Assembly (NCBI GenBank): GCA_964603455.1
Contig: CAZRVL010000018.1
Location: 1-35,938, forward strand
DNA from: Flemingiibacterium sp964603455
Lineage (GTDB): Bacteria > Bacillota > Clostridia > Oscillospirales > CAG-272
Length of the DNA: 35,938 nucleotides
Reading direction: 5' to 3'
Position 1 is the stretch's first letter; each line of letters starts with the position of its first letter. The position numbers and the translations under genes are program-made. This document shows positions 1-7,141 of this stretch, piece after piece. Below the pieces are notes generated by a model, which was given only the letters and a program-made list of their open reading frames with translations, did not search any database and had not been told where the DNA came from.

Positions 1-1380
1 AGATATTTGGTATTTGTCAAGGTCGTGAAGGGCGAACTTTCGCCCTTTGACGAAGCCGCTCTCGAAGTCGCTCTTTCGCTTAGTGAGAAAAGCGGCGGCG
101 AAGTGGCAGTATTTACCATGTCGCCCGATAGCGCGGCAGATCGTATGAAGGCATTGACACGGCTCGGAATAGAGCATTCGGTCTTGATCTGTGACAAAGC
201 CTTTGCAGGCTCGGACACGGCGGCAACATCGTATATCCTGTCGCTTGCGGCGAAAAAGTTCATATGCGACGATGAATATCTGATACTCTGCGGTCGTCAG
301 AGCATGGACGGTGACACGGCTCAGGTCGGCGCGTCACTTGCGGCGAGATTGAAGCTGCCGGCATTGACGAACGTTATGGAGATACCAAATATCTCGGACG
401 GGAAAATACACACTGTAACTCGAATGGGTGAGGAAAATGCGAAGCTTCCCGCGCTCATAACGGTCGAGCGGATAGCAAAGCTGAGATTTCCGCCGATGCG
501 TGCGCGTATACACGACATTGAATATTTAGATGCGAAAGCACTCTGTGCCGATGTCAAAAAATGCGGTCTGAACGGTTCGCCGACAAAGGTACTTAGGTCG
601 TTTGAAAGCGAACGCGGACGCAGATTCTGTAAATTTCTCGGACGCGATGAATTTTTTGAAAAGATACGCGAGGTAATGTATCTCGACATACACGATGAAC
701 ACAAAAGCGAGGAGAACGGCGCGAAGCTTTCGGAGATATATGCGGTCGGCGAGGATGTTGCCGAGATCGCATCGAAGCTATCAGACAATGTGATCACATT
801 AGAGCGATTGAGTGCTGATGGATTCGTTGAGCTGTTTTCTGCGAAAAAGCCGAAGGTCGTGCTGTTTCCGTCTGATATTTGGGGAAGGCGGATCGCGCCC
901 GAGGTCGCGACAAGACTTGAAACCGGACTTTGTGCCGACTGCACTCTGCTTGAGACTGACGGTGAGAAATTATTCATGTATCGCCCTGCGTTCGGCGGAA
1001 ACATAACGGCTAAGATCGAATGCCGCTCTCTGCCGCAGATGGCTACTGTTCGGACGGTCTCGCAAAGCGCGGATATAATCGTTTCGGCGGGACTGGGAGT
1101 CAAGGACGAGCTTGAACGTGTCAAGGAATTTGCCGATTCCATCGGGGCACAGCGCGGTGCTTCACGCGGACTTGTCGATGCCGGCTATGCGCCGTATGAG
1201 TGGCAGATAGGAATAACCGGGCGAACTGTTGCGCCGAAGCTGTACATTGCGCTCGGTATCTCGGGTGCTGTTCATCACACATCGGCTATCGAAGGGAGCA
1301 AGTTCATTTTCGCAATAAATCCCGACAAAAATGCACAGATATTCGATTTCTGCGACTACGGATGTGTCGGTAAGTTTTAA
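1..1380 (+). CDS. Electron transfer flavoprotein, EtfB-EtfA single-chain fusion (5' partial)
   Basis: The reading frame is open to the first base of the window, and a TTG at position 7 falls inside the first EtfB beta strand, so the true start is probably upstream. The first ~220 residues are EtfB-like: an INPFDE-like segment (ELSPFDEAALE), a CGRQSMDGDTAQVG motif and a GSPTKVLR segment. The rest is EtfA-like: GRRIAPEVATRL, ADCTLLE, YRPAFGGN, then the FAD-binding ITGRTVAPKLYIALGISGA and FAINPDKNAQIF. ETFs normally are two separate subunits passing electrons from acyl-CoA dehydrogenases or bifurcating enzymes. Here both are in one compact chain: the EtfA N-terminal region and the linker before its FAD domain look shortened, and the protein ends just after DYGCVG. 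An acyl-CoA dehydrogenase or ferredoxin partner may lie upstream of the window; this is inference. Confidence 0.85.
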   Translation, partial: RYLVFVKVVKGELSPFDEAALEVALSLSEKSGGEVAVFTMSPDSAADRMKALTRLGIEHSVLICDKAFAGSDTAATSYILSLAAKKFICDDEYLILCGRQSMDGDTAQVGASLAARLKLPALTNVMEIPNISDGKIHTVTRMGEENAKLPALITVERIAKLRFPPMRARIHDIEYLDAKALCADVKKCGLNGSPTKVLRSFESERGRRFCKFLGRDEFFEKIREVMYLDIHDEHKSEENGAKLSEIYAVGEDVAEIASKLSDNVITLERLSADGFVELFSAKKPKVVLFPSDIWGRRIAPEVATRLETGLCADCTLLETDGEKLFMYRPAFGGNITAKIECRSLPQMATVRTVSQSADIIVSAGLGVKDELERVKEFADSIGAQRGASRGLVDAGYAPYEWQIGITGRTVAPKLYIALGISGAVHHTSAIEGSKFIFAINPDKNAQIFDFCDYGCVGKF

Positions 1381-1393
1381 CGCTTGTGTCAAA

Positions 1394-1435
<42 letters not shown>

Positions 1436-1474
1436 GTAGAATCTAACGAAAATGTAGAAAATCACTAAAAGGTA

Positions 1475-1503
1475 TTGCAATTTGGGAAAAAATATGCTAT
1501 AAT
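1475..1503 (+). promoter_or_regulatory. Sigma-A promoter for first CBM9-like gene
   Basis: TTGCAA (1475-1480), a 17-base spacer, then TATAAT (1498-1503), with an extended -10 TG at 1495-1496. The predicted start of transcription near 1510 gives a leader of about 50 bases. A good ribosome binding site (GAAAGGA, 1544-1550) lies 8 bases before the ATG. Confidence 0.85.
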
Positions 1504-1558
1504 GTACTCACAGCTTTAAAAGGCTGAAATTAATTGTACATTTGAAAGGACATCAACA

Positions 1559-2347
1559 ATGAAAAAGTTTGGTTCTCTCGCACTCGCAGCACTTCTCGTG
1601 ACTGCACTCGGCACTTCCGCATTCGCAGCTAACTCTTACGAAGCTTCCAAGGGTACTGCTAAGGTAGACGGCAAGAAGGATAACATCTACGTCTGCGATC
1701 CCGCTATCATCGACATCGCTGAATCGACCAATGAAAAGGCTGCTGAAGGCGCAACCGGTAAGGCATGGACTGCATATGACGAAGAAAATCTCTATGTTTA
1801 CATCGAAGTTACCGATGCTGTTCTCACTCCCGCTGACAAGGTTACCACCACCGGATGTGAATTCGACTCTGTTGAAGTATACGTAAACTTCGCAGGCAAG
1901 GAAGGCGCAACCACCGAGATCACCGCAGGTCAGTTTACCTATGGTCCTAACTTCCCGGGTATGGGCGGTTACGGTAAGTACAACTCCGATAAGAAGGATG
2001 TTGTTGAGAAGGCATTCACTGTTACCGATTACGGCTACACTGTTGAGATGGCTATCCCGTTCGGCGATTTCGAGGCTGATGAAGGCGTAACCTTTACCGG
2101 CGGTTTCGGTATCAACGATGATATGAAGGGCGAAGGCGCACGTACCGCTCACAATTTCGACGGTGCTAACATGGGCTCTGCATGGTCTACCGCTGACTCC
2201 AACTGGGCTACCATCACCCTCACTGACAAGAAGTACACTCCCAAGGCAGAGTCTGCTGCTCAGACCGCTGATATGGGCATAGTTGCAGCAGTTGCTTCTC
2301 TCGCAGCTTCTGGCGCAGCTTTCATCTCCCTCAAGAAGAGAAAGTAA
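1559..2347 (+). CDS. Secreted CBM9-like surface protein, copy 1
   Basis: A 262-residue protein with a Sec signal peptide (MKK, hydrophobic core, AFA/AN cleavage near residue 23). Residues ~30-210 form a CBM9-like (DUF1083-type) beta sandwich with the typical pattern AKVDGKKD, then TAYDEENLYVYIEVTD, then DSVEVYVN. The C-terminus has a QTADMG segment, a hydrophobic stretch and a KKRK tail, which suggests membrane or wall anchoring; it is not a classical LPXTG signal. CBM9 domains bind reducing ends of plant polysaccharides, but the ligand here is unknown. Codon use is strikingly biased (GCT, ACC, CTC, AAG, GGT), which with the near-consensus promoter predicts very high expression. The next gene is a paralogue of the same length. 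Confidence 0.8.
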   Translation: MKKFGSLALAALLVTALGTSAFAANSYEASKGTAKVDGKKDNIYVCDPAIIDIAESTNEKAAEGATGKAWTAYDEENLYVYIEVTDAVLTPADKVTTTGCEFDSVEVYVNFAGKEGATTEITAGQFTYGPNFPGMGGYGKYNSDKKDVVEKAFTVTDYGYTVEMAIPFGDFEADEGVTFTGGFGINDDMKGEGARTAHNFDGANMGSAWSTADSNWATITLTDKKYTPKAESAAQTADMGIVAAVASLAASGAAFISLKKRK

Positions 2348-2369
2348 TTTAAAATATCGAACCTCAGTT

Positions 2370-2405
2370 CGAAAAGGACGGCGAATTTATTCGGTGTCCT
2401 TTTCG
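2370..2405 (+). terminator. Terminator after CBM9-like copy 1
   Basis: A perfect 10-bp stem, CGAAAAGGAC (2370-2379) with GTCCTTTTCG (2396-2405), with a smaller CGAA/TTCG stem inside. A T-rich stretch follows at 2411-2424. Confidence 0.75.
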
Positions 2406-2441
2406 ACGTGTAAAAATTTTTTATAAAAATTCAAAAAAGAC

Positions 2442-2470
2442 TTGATTTTTTCGAGCATATGTGATATAAT
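2442..2470 (+). promoter_or_regulatory. Sigma-A promoter for second CBM9-like gene
   Basis: TTGATT (2442-2447), a 17-base spacer, then TATAAT (2465-2470). The second copy therefore has its own promoter and the preceding terminator isolates it from copy 1. Its ribosome binding site GAAAGGA lies just before the ATG at 2524. Confidence 0.85.
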
Positions 2471-2523
2471 ATTATCGGGTCTGATAGAGACCTTAAAATA
2501 TTTTCTTGAAAGGAAACAAAGCA

Positions 2524-3312
2524 ATGAAAAAGTTTGGTTCTTTTGCACTCGCAGCTCTTCTCGTAGCTGCACTCGGCGCTTCCGCTTCTGCTGCTAACTC
2601 CTATGAGGCAGCTAAGGGAACCGCTACCGTTGATGGCAAGAAGGATAATATCTATGTCTGTGATGCTATCGTTGTAAATATCGGTGAGACCACCGGAGTT
2701 GAGGCTACTGAAGGCTCGACCGCTAAGGTATGGACTGCATATGATGAGAATAATCTCTATGTTTATGCAGAGATCGCTGATTCCACCGTTACTGATAAGA
2801 GCAAGGTAACAAGCATCTATCAGAACGACTCCGTTGAGGTTTATGTAAACCTTTCCGGTACTGAAGGCGCAATCGCTGACATCAACGCTGGTCAGATCAC
2901 CTATGGTCCTTCCTTCACCACTATCGCTGGTGGCGGTAAGTATCTTAACGACAACAAGGATGACATTAAGACTGCATTCACCTACAACGATAACGGTTAC
3001 ACTGTAGAGCTCGCTCTTCCGTTCACCGATTTCGATGCTGAGGAAGGCGCAACCCTTACCTTCGGCTTCGGCGTAAACGATGATGCTGACGATGATGCTT
3101 CTACTCGTGAGTTCCACAACTTCGATGCAGCTAACATGGGCTCCGCATGGTCCACCGCTGACTCCAACTGGTCTACTCTTACCCTCAGCGATAAGAAGTA
3201 CACTCCCAAGGCAGAGTCTGCTGCTCAGACCGCTGATATGGGTATCGTTGCAGCAGCAGCTTCCCTCGCAGCTTCCGGCGCAGCTTTCATCTCTCTCAAG
3301 AAGAGAAAGTAA
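2524..3312 (+). CDS. Secreted CBM9-like surface protein, copy 2
   Basis: A 262-residue paralogue of the preceding protein with the same plan: signal peptide cleaved after ASA near residue 23, CBM9-like domain (ATVDGKKD, TAYDENNLYVYAEIAD, DSVEVYVN), then a hydrophobic C-terminus ending KKRK. The first ~15 and last ~40 residues are almost identical between copies while the middle has diverged, which fits an old duplication with strong constraint or gene conversion at the export and anchor ends. Start at ATG 2524 is preferred over an in-frame upstream codon at 2506 because a GAAAGGA site sits about 8 bases before it and it matches copy 1. Codon bias again indicates high expression. A surface-coat or glycan-binding role is possible but unproven. 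Confidence 0.8.
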   Translation: MKKFGSFALAALLVAALGASASAANSYEAAKGTATVDGKKDNIYVCDAIVVNIGETTGVEATEGSTAKVWTAYDENNLYVYAEIADSTVTDKSKVTSIYQNDSVEVYVNLSGTEGAIADINAGQITYGPSFTTIAGGGKYLNDNKDDIKTAFTYNDNGYTVELALPFTDFDAEEGATLTFGFGVNDDADDDASTREFHNFDAANMGSAWSTADSNWSTLTLSDKKYTPKAESAAQTADMGIVAAAASLAASGAAFISLKKRK

Positions 3313-3330
3313 TTCTTTGAAATTACATAA

Positions 3331-3352
3331 ATGACCGACTTTTGTCGGTCAT
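3331..3352 (+). terminator. First terminator after CBM9-like copy 2
   Basis: ATGACCGAC (3331-3339) pairs with GTCGGTCAT (3344-3352) around a TTTT loop, followed by TTTCTTTA. Confidence 0.8.
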
Positions 3353-3369
3353 TTTCTTTAGTATATGAG

Positions 3370-3413
3370 CAGAAGTTTCTTTGAAATATAGAGACTTCTG
3401 TTTTGTTTTTTTT
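3370..3413 (+). terminator. Second, stronger terminator after CBM9-like copy 2
   Basis: CAGAAGTTTCT (3370-3380) pairs with AGAGACTTCTG (3390-3400) with one G-U pair, followed by a 13-base T-rich tract with a single G. Two terminators in a row fit a very heavily transcribed gene. Confidence 0.8.
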
Positions 3414-3422
3414 AAAAAACTA

Positions 3423-3451
3423 TTGACAATGCAGGGTTTATAGTGTATAAT
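3423..3451 (+). promoter_or_regulatory. Consensus sigma-A promoter for the GH78 gene
   Basis: TTGACA (3423-3428), exactly 17 bases, then TATAAT (3446-3451). Both hexamers match the sigma-A consensus fully. Transcription should start near 3458, giving a 115-base leader if translation begins at 3573. Confidence 0.9.
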
Positions 3452-3515
3452 GTTGTCAGATTGAGATATTTTATCTATGTTCATCTATGCGGATATATCT
3501 TTTGAAAATCATTGC

Positions 3516-3572
3516 AGAAAGGAACATCGGCTTTGTCAGATCATGAACGAAGCCGAATGTTATGGTCACGAT
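3516..3572 (+). promoter_or_regulatory. Leader with displaced ribosome binding site and stem-loop (GH78)
   Basis: AGAAAGGA (3516-3523) is the only good Shine-Dalgarno sequence, yet no in-frame start lies 5-12 bases after it. Three bases downstream begins a 9-bp stem, TCGGCTTTG (3527-3535) with CGAAGCCGA (3548-3556, one G-U), 12-base loop. Sixteen bases later comes the ATG at 3573. The uvrA leader has the same layout and shares the motif ATGGTCAYRATATG at the start codon. Confidence 0.55.
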
Positions 3573-6188
3573 ATGTTGAATAAACAGTATACAAAAATCG
3601 AGCGCAGCTTTGATGCGGCGAAATATATCTCGCCATCGCTCGAAGTCATCAAAAAATTTGACCGTCCGAAGGAAGAGAATTTTCCGAATGCGAAATTTAT
3701 TTGGTCGCTCGGATGTGTCAGATTCCATATGTTCAGACTGTTCACACCGAAGGAAGGGGTCAAAAAGCTCGAAGCAGCATTTATTTGCGACAATTTGTTC
3801 GATGTCTGGCTGAACGGCAGGCAGATAGCATCGGATGTGCGGTATATGGAGCTTTGCGATATTACATCTGCGCTGTGTGACGGCGAGAACAATCTTCACA
3901 TCCGTGCATATCAGAGCGAGACCTTCGACAGCTTCTGCTCCGCATTCAGCGGCGGACTTCGCATAACCTACGAAAACGGTGAGATCGAGGAGATATTGAC
4001 CGACAGCAGCTTTAAGCAGGTAAGTCTCGTGACATTCGGCGATACCGAAGAACCCGAAGGCTTCGAGACTGCTATAGGCGGAAGAGTTTCCAATCTGAAC
4101 GAGAGCGATATACATCCGATAGCTCTGAGACGTTCGTTTTATTATATGCGAAGATTCAAGCTCAAGGAAATGCCGAAGTCAGCGACATTATATACCACCG
4201 CGCTCGGCTGCCATGAGCCGTACATAAACGGAAAGCGCGTTTCGGACAGCTTTTTCGAACCTTTCTGCACGAATTATCAGCATGAATATTCGCAGTATGA
4301 TATGCTTCCTTTCTTAAACGAGGGCGAAAATACCATCGGTGCGATCCTTGGAAACGGTTCTTACAACTGTTATTCGTGGGGAACGCTCTATTGGCGGACT
4401 CCGGAGCTTTTGGCTGAACTGATTGTCGAATATTCGGACGGAAGCGTTGAGCGGATAGCTACGGATGAGTCTTGGAAATGCTTGCCGTCTCCGCTCACCG
4501 ACAATGATATTCAATATGGCGAAAGATATGATGCGAGACTTGAAGTTCCGGAATGGTCAACGAATGCGTTCGAGCTTTCAAATGCCTTCGAGGTATCGGC
4601 ACGTGAATGCGCTGATAAGCTGCTTTTAAAATCATATCCGCCGATAAAGGCTGTTAAGGAGTATCCGCTGACCGAATATCGTATGTTTGATGGTCAGCCG
4701 CTATATGATGTCGGTGTCTGCATTGCCGGACGTGCGAAGGTCGTGCTTAAGGATCTAAAGGCAGGTCAGCAGGTCAGGATCAGATATTATGAGCGTTTTG
4801 ACCGAAGCGGGAAACTCGAAAATGGTGCATACGGCGCAGTCATTTATAACAATGACACGAATCTTGATGCGAGATGCCGCGGCTTTGTCAGGAACGTTGA
4901 TATGTATACCGCTAAGGGTTGCGGAGTCGAGAGCTATGAGTGTCGATTTGCATATACCGGATTCAGATATGTCGTACTCGAAGGATTGTCGGTAGATCAG
5001 GTAGTCTCACTGACTGCGTTTGAACTCAGAAACGATCTCGAAATGGTCGGCAGCATAGAGACCGATGATGTGGCGGTAAATCGCATATTCAATGCGGCGA
5101 AACGTTCATGGCTCAACAACATCTCGAACGGCCCGACCGACTGCCCGACACGTGAGAAGAACTATTGGAACGGCGATAGTCAGCTCTTTGTCAATGCAGC
5201 TTGTTGGATGACCGACAATTCGGATTTTCTTGCCCGTTGGACTGACAACGGCATAAAGATGCACGATGGTCCGTATGCCTGGGAGGATGAGACCTATGTC
5301 ATTCCATATGCGCTCTACCGTTTTTACGGCGACAAGGAGATACTACGCGCACGCTATCCGAAAATGCTCAAACTGATCGAAAAGCGTCAAGAGCATGAGG
5401 AAATGATACTTCCGAAGAACGGCATAAGTCATCAGTACAACGACTGGCTCTCTCCCGGCGGCGTGACTCCGAACACCGAATTTTTCGGCGGTTGTTGGTA
5501 TATACATATGCTAAAGTGCATATCCGAGATAGCTTCTATACTCGGAGATGATGCCAAGGCTGATGAGCTTTCGAAGCGTGCAGAGATCTCTATTGAGGAA
5601 TTCAACAGACGACATATTGAAGAAAACGATTACGATGCGCATTGCCAATGCGGAATAGTCCTTCCGATAGCCTTCGGAATAGCCCCCGAGGAAAAGCGTC
5701 AGGCACTTGCAGATCGTCTTTCGGAGTATGTCAGGGAGGCAGATTACCACACAACGACCGGATTTATCGGTGCGAGATTCCTGTTCGAGGTACTTTCGGA
5801 CTATGGACACACAGATGATGCCTACAGGATATTGACAAATCCTACCGATCCTTCATGGCTCGGAATGCTTAACTCCGGAGCAACGGCTATAACCGAGAGC
5901 TGGTACGGTGCGAGCGATCCCGACAGAGGAATAAGTATGTCGCATTTCTCGCTCGGTGCGGTCGCAGGATGGTTCTTCGAATATCTCGGCGGTATCAGGG
6001 TGAATGAGTCTGCGCCGGGACTTGAGAGAGTAGTCCTCAGACCTGTGATGATACCAGAGATCGGACATTTTGCGGTAAATTACAAGACGAGCCGCGGAGT
6101 CATACATACCGAATGGAAATTTGTGGATTCTAAGCCCGAATTTCACTACAGTCTGCCTGAGGGCGTTGAGGCAACAGTCATATTGTGA
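3573..6188 (+). CDS. GH78 alpha-L-rhamnosidase-like glycoside hydrolase
   Basis: An 871-residue protein from ATG 3573; an in-frame ATG at 3477 would give 903 residues but lacks a ribosome binding site and sits only ~19 bases after the predicted transcription start. N-terminal beta-sandwich domains precede an (alpha/alpha)6 barrel. The GH78 hallmark DCPTREKNYWNGD starts at D523, so E528 is the likely general acid (the family often reads DCPTREKNGWTGD). GATAITESWYG supplies the likely second catalytic glutamate, E775. A C-terminal beta-sandwich follows. No signal peptide is visible, so it likely acts in the cytoplasm on imported rhamnosides. Strong own promoter and terminator make it monocistronic. 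Substrate cannot be set from sequence alone. Confidence 0.85.
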   Translation: MLNKQYTKIERSFDAAKYISPSLEVIKKFDRPKEENFPNAKFIWSLGCVRFHMFRLFTPKEGVKKLEAAFICDNLFDVWLNGRQIASDVRYMELCDITSALCDGENNLHIRAYQSETFDSFCSAFSGGLRITYENGEIEEILTDSSFKQVSLVTFGDTEEPEGFETAIGGRVSNLNESDIHPIALRRSFYYMRRFKLKEMPKSATLYTTALGCHEPYINGKRVSDSFFEPFCTNYQHEYSQYDMLPFLNEGENTIGAILGNGSYNCYSWGTLYWRTPELLAELIVEYSDGSVERIATDESWKCLPSPLTDNDIQYGERYDARLEVPEWSTNAFELSNAFEVSARECADKLLLKSYPPIKAVKEYPLTEYRMFDGQPLYDVGVCIAGRAKVVLKDLKAGQQVRIRYYERFDRSGKLENGAYGAVIYNNDTNLDARCRGFVRNVDMYTAKGCGVESYECRFAYTGFRYVVLEGLSVDQVVSLTAFELRNDLEMVGSIETDDVAVNRIFNAAKRSWLNNISNGPTDCPTREKNYWNGDSQLFVNAACWMTDNSDFLARWTDNGIKMHDGPYAWEDETYVIPYALYRFYGDKEILRARYPKMLKLIEKRQEHEEMILPKNGISHQYNDWLSPGGVTPNTEFFGGCWYIHMLKCISEIASILGDDAKADELSKRAEISIEEFNRRHIEENDYDAHCQCGIVLPIAFGIAPEEKRQALADRLSEYVREADYHTTTGFIGARFLFEVLSDYGHTDDAYRILTNPTDPSWLGMLNSGATAITESWYGASDPDRGISMSHFSLGAVAGWFFEYLGGIRVNESAPGLERVVLRPVMIPEIGHFAVNYKTSRGVIHTEWKFVDSKPEFHYSLPEGVEATVIL

Positions 6189-6202
6189 TATGAATTTTCA
6201 TA

Positions 6203-6238
6203 AAACGATCGGATTTTCCCGGTCGTTTTTTTTTTTTT
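6203..6238 (+). terminator. Terminator after GH78 gene
   Basis: AAACGATCGG (6203-6212) pairs with CCGGTCGTTT (6219-6228, one G-U), followed by an unbroken T tract to 6238. A textbook rho-independent terminator. Confidence 0.9.
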
Positions 6239-6287
6239 AATTAATTTTTGAAAAAAATTTGTTACAAAATAAACAAAAAAAAAAAAA

Positions 6288-6297
6288 NNNNNNNNNN
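6288..6297. other. Assembly gap (10 N) next to poly-A
   Basis: Ten N follow an A-rich low-complexity run (6274-6287). The gap size is probably arbitrary and the true distance between the GH78 terminator and the next promoter is unknown. Confidence 1.
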
Positions 6298-6299
6298 AC

Positions 6300-6328
6300 T
6301 TGAATTTTTCACAATATTATGGTACAAT
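6300..6328 (+). promoter_or_regulatory. Sigma-A promoter for rhomboid-like gene
   Basis: TTGAAT (6300-6305), 17-base spacer, TACAAT (6323-6328), with TGG directly before the -10. An in-frame ATG at 6319 overlaps the -10 box and cannot be the start of translation. Confidence 0.7.
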
Positions 6329-6366
6329 ATATCCATAACAAAAAATATTTGGGAGAAATGCTTGAA

Positions 6367-7026
6367 ATGATATACAGACCTTCGCTTTTGCAGAAGCTCG
6401 AAAGAAAATTCGGGCGGTTGTCGATACCGAATCTGATGACGATAATCATTGGTGCAATGGGTATCGTATATATAATGGACTTTTTCATAAGCGCATCGGC
6501 GGGACAGAGCATATATTCAATGCTATATTTCGACCGTTCGCTGATCGCTGAGGGACAGATCTGGAGAATATTTACATTTTTGTTCCTGCCGCCTGCCGAC
6601 AATCTGCTTTTTACTCTGCTTGCATTGTATTTCTATTGGCTGATCGGAAGTTCGCTCGAAAACGAATGGGGCGCATTCGGCTTCACGCTTTTCTATATTT
6701 TGGGTGCAGTCGGTGCGATATTGTCGGGACTTATCACGGGATATGCAACGAATGACTATCTCAATATGTCGCTGTTTTTGGCATTTGCTATGCTGAACCC
6801 AGATTACACGGTGTATGTGTTCTTTATCCTGCCGATAAAGATGAAATGGCTCGCGCTTTTGGATGGGCTCGGACTTATATTTTCGTTCATTTTCAGCAGT
6901 TGGTCGGGAAGATTCGCGCTTGTGTTCGCTTTGATAAATCTTCTGATATTTTTCGCGCCGATACTTGTCACGAGAGTCAAGCAGGCATATGGAAGATGGA
7001 AGTGGAAGCGCAATTTTAAGCAATAG
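6367..7026 (+). CDS. Rhomboid-like multi-pass membrane protein, probably non-proteolytic
   Basis: A 219-residue protein with about six hydrophobic segments. It has the rhomboid loop-1 WR signature (GQIWRIFTFLF, W66-R67), the LENEWGAFGF segment and the overall spacing of the rhomboid/Der1 superfamily. The GxSG serine motif and the catalytic histidine of active rhomboid proteases are not visible (the region reads NMSLFLAFAMLNP), so it is likely a pseudo-rhomboid. The ATG at 6367 is chosen because GGGAG (6351-6355) lies ~11 bases upstream; upstream in-frame ATGs at 6319 and 6358 lie in the promoter or too close to the site. It stands alone between its own promoter and terminator. Function unknown; membrane protein quality control is possible. 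Confidence 0.7.
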   Translation: MIYRPSLLQKLERKFGRLSIPNLMTIIIGAMGIVYIMDFFISASAGQSIYSMLYFDRSLIAEGQIWRIFTFLFLPPADNLLFTLLALYFYWLIGSSLENEWGAFGFTLFYILGAVGAILSGLITGYATNDYLNMSLFLAFAMLNPDYTVYVFFILPIKMKWLALLDGLGLIFSFIFSSWSGRFALVFALINLLIFFAPILVTRVKQAYGRWKWKRNFKQ

Positions 7027-7049
7027 ACCAATAAAACTAAAAAATCTTT

Positions 7050-7080
7050 GACGGGAGCGCACATTTTGTGTTCTCCCGTC
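7050..7080 (+). terminator. Terminator after rhomboid-like gene
   Basis: GACGGGAG (7050-7057) pairs with CTCCCGTC (7073-7080), with an inner CACA/TGTG pairing. The following T tract is weak because it overlaps the next -35 box. Confidence 0.7.
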
Positions 7081-7109
7081 TTGACTTTATAAAATTATTC
7101 TGATATAAT
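7081..7109 (+). promoter_or_regulatory. Sigma-A promoter for uvrB-uvrA
   Basis: TTGACT (7081-7086), 17-base spacer, TATAAT (7104-7109). No LexA-type operator was recognised next to it. Confidence 0.85.
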
Positions 7110-7141
7110 ATATGTAGTGATTTTTTTGAAAGGAAGCTTTT

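Noticed and set aside
321..1142. 273-codon minus-strand frame opposite the EtfBA gene
   Set aside because: Ser/Thr/Pro-rich translation without domains, fully inside a recognised gene; a shadow of codon use.
1553..3117. Long minus-strand frames opposite both CBM9-like genes
   Set aside because: They mirror each other because the genes are paralogues with strong codon bias; no ribosome binding site, no domain.
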